Below are positions 1 through 6,524 of a stretch of 6,524 bases of DNA, in pieces. Every line of letters begins with the position of its first letter. Positions within the stretch are counted from its first letter, which is position 1. The position numbers were made by a program, and so were the translations under genes. The notes below the pieces were generated by a model. That model was not told the origin of the DNA and did no database searches. It was given only the letters and a program-made list of their open reading frames with translations. The stretch comes from Sulfurimonas sp. (GTDB lineage: Bacteria; Campylobacterota; Campylobacteria; Campylobacterales; Sulfurimonadaceae): contig JAFLJV010000233.1 in assembly GCA_022712845.1 (NCBI GenBank), forward strand, positions 1-6,524, read 5' to 3'.

Positions 1-3413
<3,413 letters not shown>

Positions 3414-3442
3414 CTACCTCGATGAGTTATATTAGTTATCAT

Positions 3443-3460
3443 ATTCAAGCGTCCTTGAAT
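3443..3460 (-). promoter_or_regulatory. Stem-loop in the rpoB 5' leader
   Basis: The mRNA reads ATTCAAG-GACG-CTTGAAT, a perfect 7-bp stem with a 4-base loop, ending 32 bases before the rpoB ATG. No U-tract follows, so it is not a terminator. It may be a leader structure affecting translation or mRNA stability; the function is inferred. Confidence 0.4.
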
Positions 3461-3470
3461 TGATTTAGTG

Positions 3471-3484
3471 GCTCTTTTAAGAGC
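3471..3484 (-). promoter_or_regulatory. Short inverted repeat in the rpoB leader
   Basis: GCTCTT and AAGAGC face each other across two bases, giving a practical hairpin of about 5 bp with a 4-base loop. It lies between the attenuator-like stem and the leader stem-loop near the rpoB start. It is short enough to be chance on its own; its interest is as one of a run of stem-loops in this spacer. Confidence 0.25.
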
Positions 3485-3514
3485 TTGATTTTATAGTGCT
3501 TATAAACGATATAA

Positions 3515-3558
3515 GGGCACTTTAACAAAGAGAAGAAAATCCCTTTGTTAAAGCACCC
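3515..3558 (-). terminator. rplL-rpoB attenuator or RNase III-type hairpin
   Basis: In the minus-strand transcript a continuous 16-bp stem forms between 3558-3543 and 3530-3515, with a 12-base loop. It starts with three G-C pairs and contains two adjacent wobbles (G-U and U-G) that would be C-A mismatches on the plus strand. The stem is followed by TTATATCGTTT, only a broken U-tract, so full termination is unlikely and partial read-through more plausible. In E. coli the rplL-rpoB gap holds a leaky attenuator and an RNase III cleavage site that lower rpoB expression relative to rplL. The position and shape here match that role; the function is inferred. Confidence 0.6.
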
Positions 3559-3573
3559 AAAAATTTATGGATA

Positions 3574-3602
3574 CATAGGAAAAAAATAGTTTTTTTCCTA
3601 TG
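3574..3602 (-). promoter_or_regulatory. A/U-rich 13-bp hairpin after rplL
   Basis: A perfect 13-bp inverted repeat with a 3-base loop: CATAGG plus seven A, then CTA, then seven T plus CCTATG. It lies 18 bases after the rplL stop codon. The uridines sit inside the stem, so it is not a standard terminator with a trailing U-run, although an elongating polymerase could pause over them. It could protect the rplL 3' end or be an RNA-processing target, together with the 16-bp hairpin downstream. Confidence 0.5.
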
Positions 3603-3604
3603 AC

Positions 3605-3618
3605 AGACCTTTAGGTCT
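3605..3618 (-). promoter_or_regulatory. Small inverted repeat just after the rplL stop
   Basis: AGACCT and AGGTCT flank two bases, two bases past the rplL stop codon. The hairpin is about 5 bp with a 4-base loop. It is the first of the stem-loops between rplL and rpoB, and is weak alone. Confidence 0.3.
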
Positions 3619-3620
3619 AG

Positions 3621-3992
3621 TTATTTTACTTCTACCGTTGCACCAGCTTCTTCTAAAGCAGCTTTTGCTTCAGCAGCAGCATCTTTATCTACACCTTCTT
3701 TGATTGTAGATGGTAAACCTTCACAAGCTTCTTTTGCTTCTTTAAGTCCTAAACCAGTTAAAGCACGAACAGCTTTAATAACACCGATTTTCTTAGCACC
3801 AACGTCAGTTAATACAACATTAAATTCTGTTTGCTCAGCAGCAGCTTCACCACCAGCAGCAGCTCCACCAGCTACTGCAACAGGTTGTGCAGATACACCA
3901 AATTTTTCTTCAAATTCTTTTACTAATTCAGAAAGTTCTAATACAGAAAGTCCTGAGATAAATTCTAATACGTCTTCTTTAGTTGTAGCCAT
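3621..3992 (-). CDS. rplL: 50S ribosomal protein L7/L12
   Basis: This is the multicopy acidic stalk protein (bL12) that recruits and stimulates translation GTPases such as EF-Tu and EF-G on the 50S subunit. The 123-residue length is normal. An N-terminal helical dimerisation domain (about 1-32) is followed by a flexible Ala/Gly-rich hinge (about 33-53, [12 protein letters not shown]) and the globular factor-binding domain (about 54-123). The last contains [22 protein letters not shown], the conserved helix that contacts the factors, and ends ATVEVK. The ATG lies six bases after an AAGGAG site (4004-3999). It follows rplJ by 133 bases. L12 is needed at four or more copies per L10, so separate strong translation and transcript processing in the flanking spacers would make sense. 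Confidence 0.99.
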   Translation of the reverse strand: MATTKEDVLEFISGLSVLELSELVKEFEEKFGVSAQPVAVAGGAAAGGEAAAEQTEFNVVLTDVGAKKIGVIKAVRALTGLGLKEAKEACEGLPSTIKEGVDKDAAAEAKAALEEAGATVEVK

Positions 3993-4021
3993 TTTAGGCT
4001 CCTTTTAATTTTCAATTTCAA

Positions 4022-4037
4022 ACGCTTAATTAAGCGT
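4022..4037 (-). repeat. 16-bp perfect palindrome upstream of rplL
   Basis: ACGCTTAATTAAGCGT is identical to its own reverse complement, and forms a 6-bp hairpin with an AATT loop in RNA. It lies 17 bases upstream of the rplL ribosome-binding site. Being symmetric, it could also be a duplex site for a dimeric DNA-binding protein, but no promoter was recognised beside it. Confidence 0.4.
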
Positions 4038-4043
4038 GATATG

Positions 4044-4087
4044 CTACGCGTGAGTTCTCCTCTGGGGAGAACATAGCGTTAGCGTAG
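4044..4087 (-). promoter_or_regulatory. Two-tier hairpin in the rplJ-rplL spacer
   Basis: In the transcript an outer 6-bp stem, CTACGC with GCGTAG, encloses a 7-bp inner stem, GTTCTCC with GGAGAAC, closed by a 5-base loop. The internal loop between them is unequal (nine and four bases). It lies between the rplJ stop and the rplL ribosome-binding site. It could be a processing or stability element that helps rplL outproduce rplJ, which is inference. No U-tract follows, so it is not a terminator. Confidence 0.45.
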
Positions 4088-4125
4088 TCCAAGGAATTAT
4101 TTTCTTGGGCGTTCCAAATAAAAGC

Positions 4126-4611
4126 CTAAGCAGACTCTTCTTCTTTTTTTTGTCTAAGTGCATCAAGACCAATTGTAAAGTTTGCAACAGGTGCCATCCA
4201 AGTAGCAGCAAGCATTGCAAGAAGCTCTTCACGACCTGGAAGTTTAGCGAATGCTTCAACTTTAGCAGCGTCAGATACTTCACGATCAACATAAGCAGAC
4301 TTAATTACAAATTTCTCATTATCTTTAGCAAATTCAGAAACAACTTTAGAAGTAGCAACAGAATCCTTACCCCATACTAAAATATTAGTATCGCTAAGTT
4401 CAACGCCTGATAAATTAGCTTTAGCAAGTGCTAAAGTAGCAAGTGTATTTTTAACAACTTGTACTTTTGCTTCTTTTGCACGAGCAATACTTCTTAATCC
4501 TTCAAGTTCACAAACGCTTAAACCTTTGTAATCACAAAAGATTACAGCTTGAGCAGTTTGGAATTCACCTGAAAGTGTTTCAATAATTTCAGCTTTTTGT
4601 GTTTTTGTCAT
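4126..4611 (-). CDS. rplJ: 50S ribosomal protein L10
   Basis: This is L10 (uL10), which anchors the L7/L12 dimers at the base of the stalk on 23S rRNA. It has 161 residues, normal for the family. It begins MTKTQKAEIIETL; the N-terminal rRNA-binding domain includes QAVIFCDYKGLSV (about 21-33) and VQVVKNTLA (50-58). The C-terminal helix from about residue 130 (ELLAMLAATWMAPVANF) to EEESA binds L12 dimers. The frame stays open upstream to a TTG at 4641, but that extension runs through the AAGGAG site, so ATG 4611 is chosen. In other bacteria the L10-L12 complex represses its own mRNA by binding the leader; the structured spacer upstream fits this. It ends with TAG. Confidence 0.98.
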   Translation of the reverse strand: MTKTQKAEIIETLSGEFQTAQAVIFCDYKGLSVCELEGLRSIARAKEAKVQVVKNTLATLALAKANLSGVELSDTNILVWGKDSVATSKVVSEFAKDNEKFVIKSAYVDREVSDAAKVEAFAKLPGREELLAMLAATWMAPVANFTIGLDALRQKKEEESA

Positions 4612-4618
4612 AGAATAT

Positions 4619-4624
4619 CTCCTT
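4619..4624 (-). promoter_or_regulatory. rplJ ribosome-binding site (decides start)
   Basis: AAGGAG lies seven bases before ATG 4611 and inside the alternative TTG-started extension. This makes the ATG the true start and the ten extra residues an artefact. Confidence 0.85.
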
Positions 4625-4640
4625 TCCAGACAACACTTCA

Positions 4641-4676
4641 ATAGGAAATTAAGTTAAAGATTGCTTTAACACCTAT
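4641..4676 (-). promoter_or_regulatory. Hairpin just upstream of the rplJ ribosome-binding site
   Basis: A perfect 7-bp stem GTTAAAG-CAAT-CTTTAAC (4670-4653) sits on a lower 5-bp stem ATAGG with CCTAT (4676-4672 and 4645-4641), separated by a lopsided internal loop (one and seven bases). It ends 16 bases upstream of the AAGGAG. It could couple folding of the upstream leader to access to the rplJ start, which is inference. Confidence 0.4.
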
Positions 4677-4696
4677 ATCTCTAGTCCATAAAATGC

Positions 4697-4795
4697 AGTT
4701 ACTATTGATTTAACACTTTATAACGAGCAAAGCCCACTACAAAGGTAGAGACTAAAGTCCCTACAACCCTCTAAGGTTAATTTATTAAAGTAACT
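4697..4795 (-). promoter_or_regulatory. Candidate L10 (rplJ) autoregulatory leader
   Basis: In the transcript a 7-bp closing helix, AGTTACT (4795-4789) with AGTAACT (4703-4697), encloses three hairpins with no unpaired base between them. The first is 5 bp (4778-4765, loop TAGA). The second is 8 bp with one G-U (4764-4745, loop TTTA). The third is 13 bp with four G-U wobbles (4744-4716, loop TTT). A short alternative pairing, TTAAC with GTTAA, would compete with the first hairpin. In many bacteria the L10-L12 complex binds a branched leader with a kink-turn at exactly this place, between rplA and rplJ, to repress translation. I could not identify the kink-turn by eye, so the assignment rests on position and branching. 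Confidence 0.6.
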
Positions 4796-4802
4796 TTATC
4801 AT

Positions 4803-4820
4803 ATGCCACAAAAGTGGCAC
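4803..4820 (-). promoter_or_regulatory. Hairpin immediately after rplA
   Basis: GTGCCAC-TTTT-GTGGCAT gives a 7-bp stem (one outer G-U) with a four-U loop, eight bases after the rplA stop. There is no trailing U-run, so it is unlikely to terminate. It probably marks the 3' border of rplA and may block exonucleases or be a processing site. Confidence 0.4.
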
Positions 4821-4828
4821 ACTAAAAA

Positions 4829-5521
4829 TTATTTAATATCAGCTAGTTCAACTACATCAAGCTTAACAGCAGGACTCATAGTTAAAGAAAGTACACCATT
4901 TTTGATATAACGACCTTTAGCAGAAGCAGGCTTTTGTTTGTTTATAGCTTGAATAAAAGAAGTTAAGTTTTCAGCAATTTTATCTGCATCAAAGCTTGCT
5001 TTACCAATACCAGCATGAATATTTCCTTTTTTATCAACACGAAAATTCACTTGCCCGCCCTTAACATTTTTAATAGCAGTTGCAACATCTGGTGTTACCG
5101 TTCCTGTTTTAGGATTTGGCATTAAACCTTTTGGTCCAAGGATACGACCAATTTGACCAACAAGTCCCATACAGTCTGGTGCAGCAACAACTACATCAAA
5201 GTTAAAAATTCCAGCTTTAATATCAGCAACTAAATCATCAGTTCCAACGATATCAGCACCAGCTGCTTTAGCTTCATCAGCTTTAACACCTTTAGCAAAA
5301 ACTGCAACACGAACAGTTTTGCCTGTTCCGTGAGGAAGTACAATTGCACCACGAACCATTTGATCTGCATGTCTTGGATCAACATTTAAGTTTAATGCAA
5401 TTTCAACAGTCTCATCAAACTTAGCACTTACTAAGCTCTTAACTGTTGCCGATGCATCCGTTACACCATATGCCTTTTCTGCTTCTATTTTTTCAATTAA
5501 TTGTTTATATCTTTTACTCAT
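4829..5521 (-). CDS. rplA: 50S ribosomal protein L1
   Basis: L1 (uL1) forms the mobile stalk at the ribosomal E site and helps release deacylated tRNA; in E. coli it also represses the rplKA mRNA. The 230 residues match the usual length. It begins [20 protein letters not shown]. The family signature [18 protein letters not shown] lies at 129-146, after the second-domain segment [18 protein letters not shown], and [22 protein letters not shown] is the return to the RNA-binding domain. The frame extends two codons upstream to a TTG at 5527, but that start is only three bases from the AGGAG site; ATG 5521 is nine bases away and gives the familiar N-terminus. The gene follows rplK by 62 bases with no evident terminator, so the two are cotranscribed. 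Confidence 0.98.
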   Translation of the reverse strand: MSKRYKQLIEKIEAEKAYGVTDASATVKSLVSAKFDETVEIALNLNVDPRHADQMVRGAIVLPHGTGKTVRVAVFAKGVKADEAKAAGADIVGTDDLVADIKAGIFNFDVVVAAPDCMGLVGQIGRILGPKGLMPNPKTGTVTPDVATAIKNVKGGQVNFRVDKKGNIHAGIGKASFDADKIAENLTSFIQAINKQKPASAKGRYIKNGVLSLTMSPAVKLDVVELADIK

Positions 5522-5530
5522 TTTCAAATT

Positions 5531-5535
5531 CTCCT
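5531..5535 (-). promoter_or_regulatory. rplA ribosome-binding site (decides start)
   Basis: AGGAG is nine bases upstream of ATG 5521 but only three upstream of the alternative TTG at 5527. This favours the 230-residue product over the 232-residue one. Confidence 0.75.
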
Positions 5536-5583
5536 ATGTAATTCTGCCACATTAGTTTATATCACTGTGGTTTATGATTTATA

Positions 5584-6009
5584 TTAGTCTACTACTTCTA
5601 TACCCATTGAACGAGCTGAACCAGCTAAAGTATTAGCAGCCATATCTTTGTCATCAGTATTTAAATCTTGTATCTTTTGTTCAACAACTTCCATTAATTG
5701 AGCACGAGTAATTTTTCCAACTTTATTTTTAATTGGATTATCCGTACCTTTTTTAAGTCCTGCAGCTTTCAAAAGAAGAGCAGATGCTGGTGGTTGTTTT
5801 GTAATAAAAGTAAAACTTCTATCAGTATAAACTGTAATAACAACAGGAATTTTAAATCCCATTTTGTCTTTTGTTTTTTCATTAAATGCTTTAGTAAACT
5901 CCATGATATTAACACCACGTTGTCCTAGAGCTGGTCCAACTGGTGGTGCAGGATTTGCTTTACCAGCTTCGATTTGTAGCTTGATATAATCCATTACTTT
6001 TTTTGCCAT
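5584..6009 (-). CDS. rplK: 50S ribosomal protein L11
   Basis: L11 (uL11) binds the GTPase-associated centre of 23S rRNA beside L10-L12 and takes part in elongation-factor function and, in the stringent response, RelA activation. It has 141 residues, the same as E. coli. The N-terminal domain carries the signature [19 protein letters not shown] (18-36); P22 and P23 belong to the proline-rich helix where thiostrepton-resistance changes are known in other bacteria, and they are unchanged here. The C-terminal rRNA-binding domain includes the family-typical segment near the end, [15 protein letters not shown]. The ATG is six bases after AAGGA (6020-6016). It is the first gene after a 188-base structured spacer behind nusG and is followed by rplA. 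Confidence 0.99.
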   Translation of the reverse strand: MAKKVMDYIKLQIEAGKANPAPPVGPALGQRGVNIMEFTKAFNEKTKDKMGFKIPVVITVYTDRSFTFITKQPPASALLLKAAGLKKGTDNPIKNKVGKITRAQLMEVVEQKIQDLNTDDKDMAANTLAGSARSMGIEVVD

Positions 6010-6036
6010 TATATTTCCTTTTTATCTATTTATTAC

Positions 6037-6060
6037 ATGATTTGAACCTGTCCAAATCAT
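6037..6060 (-). promoter_or_regulatory. 10-bp hairpin in the rplK leader
   Basis: ATGATTTGGA and TTCAAATCAT pair over 10 bp (one G-U, a C-A mismatch on the plus strand) around a CAGG loop. It ends 16 bases before the rplK ribosome-binding site. In E. coli L1 represses its operon by binding the rplK leader, so this is one candidate target. However, it lacks the asymmetric internal loop expected of an L1 site, so the assignment is weak. Confidence 0.45.
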
Positions 6061-6141
6061 TACGCTAACACCCTGAAGGTACTTCCTCTGAGCATGCTAA
6101 GTTCTTTTCAGCAGAAAGCTCACCACGACTTGTCGCTTTAG

Positions 6142-6186
6142 CTACGCTAATATTAAATTTCTATTTAAAATCTAATATTAACGTAG
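6142..6186 (-). promoter_or_regulatory. 20-bp hairpin between nusG and rplK
   Basis: In the transcript 6186-6167 and 6161-6142 pair over 20 continuous base pairs around a 5-base AAATA loop. Three pairs are G-U wobbles that would be C-A mismatches on the plus strand, so the structure belongs to the operon mRNA. It starts 11 bases after the nusG stop and no U-tract follows, so it is not an evident intrinsic terminator. A long, nearly perfect duplex of this kind is a typical RNase III substrate. It could separate the nusG and rplKA messages. The function is inferred. The remaining 81 bases up to the rplK-proximal hairpin show only short, unconvincing pairings. Confidence 0.55.
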
Positions 6187-6197
6187 TTATTACCACA

Positions 6198-6524
6198 TTA
6201 AATTATTTTTTCAACCTGAGTATAAGAGATATCAACAGGAGTTGCTCTTCCAAAAATTGAAACATTAAGTTTTAAAGTTCCATGTTCTAAGTCATACTCA
6301 TCCACTACTGCTGTAAAGTTTGCAAATGGACCATCTATAATACGAACAGTTTCACCATTATCAAAAAATACTTTTGGTTTAGGAGCTGCTCTATTATTTA
6401 CACGATCAAGTATTACACTAATATCATGTTCACTTAAGGGTGTTGGAGTACTTCCTTCACCAATAAATCCAGACACTTTTGGAATACTTTGAATAAGATG
6501 TTGTATCTCTGTATTTAAATCAAT
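6198..6524 (-). CDS. nusG: Transcription termination/antitermination protein NusG, 5' end missing
   Basis: NusG binds elongating RNA polymerase, suppresses pausing, and links it to Rho or to the ribosome through NusE (S10). Only the C-terminal 108 codons are present; the N-terminal polymerase-binding domain is mostly outside the window. The fragment opens in the end of that domain (IQSIPKVSGFIGEG), crosses a linker, and contains the KOW domain (about fragment residues 55-107) with GETVRIIDGPFANF and the highly conserved IFGRATPV. It ends VEKII followed by TAA. An internal GTG at 6476 is simply a valine in this reading frame, not a start. Its place upstream of rplK is the usual bacterial order; secE would be expected further upstream. 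Confidence 0.97.
   Translation of the reverse strand: MDLNTEIQHLIQSIPKVSGFIGEGSTPTPLSEHDISVILDRVNNRAAPKPKVFFDNGETVRIIDGPFANFTAVVDEYDLEHGTLKLNVSIFGRATPVDISYTQVEKII

Noticed and set aside
3489..3495. TATAAAA in the minus strand as a possible -10 box for an rpoB promoter
   Set aside because: AT-rich spacers contain such strings by chance. No convincing -35 is seen, and rpoB is normally cotranscribed with rplL.
3700..4008. 102-residue open frame on the plus strand opposite rplL
   Set aside because: It is the complement of the Ala/Gly-rich rplL codons, has no ribosome-binding site or recognisable domain, and rplL is certain.
4089..4108. CCAAG and CTTGG pairing after rplJ
   Set aside because: It is a five-pair stem with a 10-base loop and no U-tract, and the extended pairing works better in the plus than the minus sense.
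4044..4292. Minus-strand frame overlapping the rplJ 3' end in another frame
   Set aside because: The in-frame rplJ product is a clear L10; this frame has no family match that I recognise and no ribosome-binding site.
4105..4380. 91-residue plus-strand frame opposite rplJ
   Set aside because: It is antisense to a certain gene, with low-complexity Phe/Ser/Lys content and no initiation signal.
5547..5570. CCACA and TGTGG pairing in the rplK-rplA spacer
   Set aside because: It has only five pairs around a 14-base loop, which is not distinguishable from chance.
5698..5928. 76-residue plus-strand frame opposite rplK
   Set aside because: It is a shadow of the L11 gene with no conserved features.

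Overview
The window is a piece of the bacterial nusG-rplK-rplA-rplJ-rplL-rpoB transcription/translation cluster. Every gene lies on the minus strand, so transcription runs from high to low coordinates. The AT-rich codon use and the wording of the RpoB, L7/L12 and L1 proteins suggest a Campylobacterota (epsilonproteobacterial) genome, possibly Sulfurimonas-like. That placement rests on recall of family sequences, not on a search. I see no mobile element, CRISPR array, tRNA, rRNA or accessory gene, and no credible plus-strand gene.

In transcription order: the C-terminal 108 codons of nusG (6524-6198, start outside the window); a 188-nt spacer with a 20-bp and a 10-bp hairpin; rplK (L11); a plain 62-nt spacer; rplA (L1); a 217-nt spacer that looks like an L10-type autoregulatory leader; rplJ (L10); a 133-nt spacer with a branched hairpin and a 16-bp palindrome; rplL (L7/L12); a 210-nt spacer with up to five stem-loops, one resembling an attenuator or RNase III site; and rpoB, whose first 1136 codons are present and which runs off the low-coordinate edge.

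The proteins form two linked machines. L11, L10 and L7/L12 build the GTPase-associated stalk of the 50S subunit, and L1 forms the opposite, E-site stalk. NusG and RpoB belong to the transcription elongation complex. In well-studied bacteria L1 and L10 repress their own mRNAs, and an attenuator or RNase III site between rplL and rpoB sets the ratio of ribosomal protein to polymerase.

The coding content is ordinary and intact: no frameshifts were found in the rows of rpoB that I translated codon by codon, and the smaller genes are full length. The part that repays attention is the set of spacers. They carry long stems whose irregular positions are G-U wobbles in the minus-strand transcript and would be C-A mismatches in the opposite strand. 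This points to structured RNA in the operon mRNA. I found no previously undescribed protein system.
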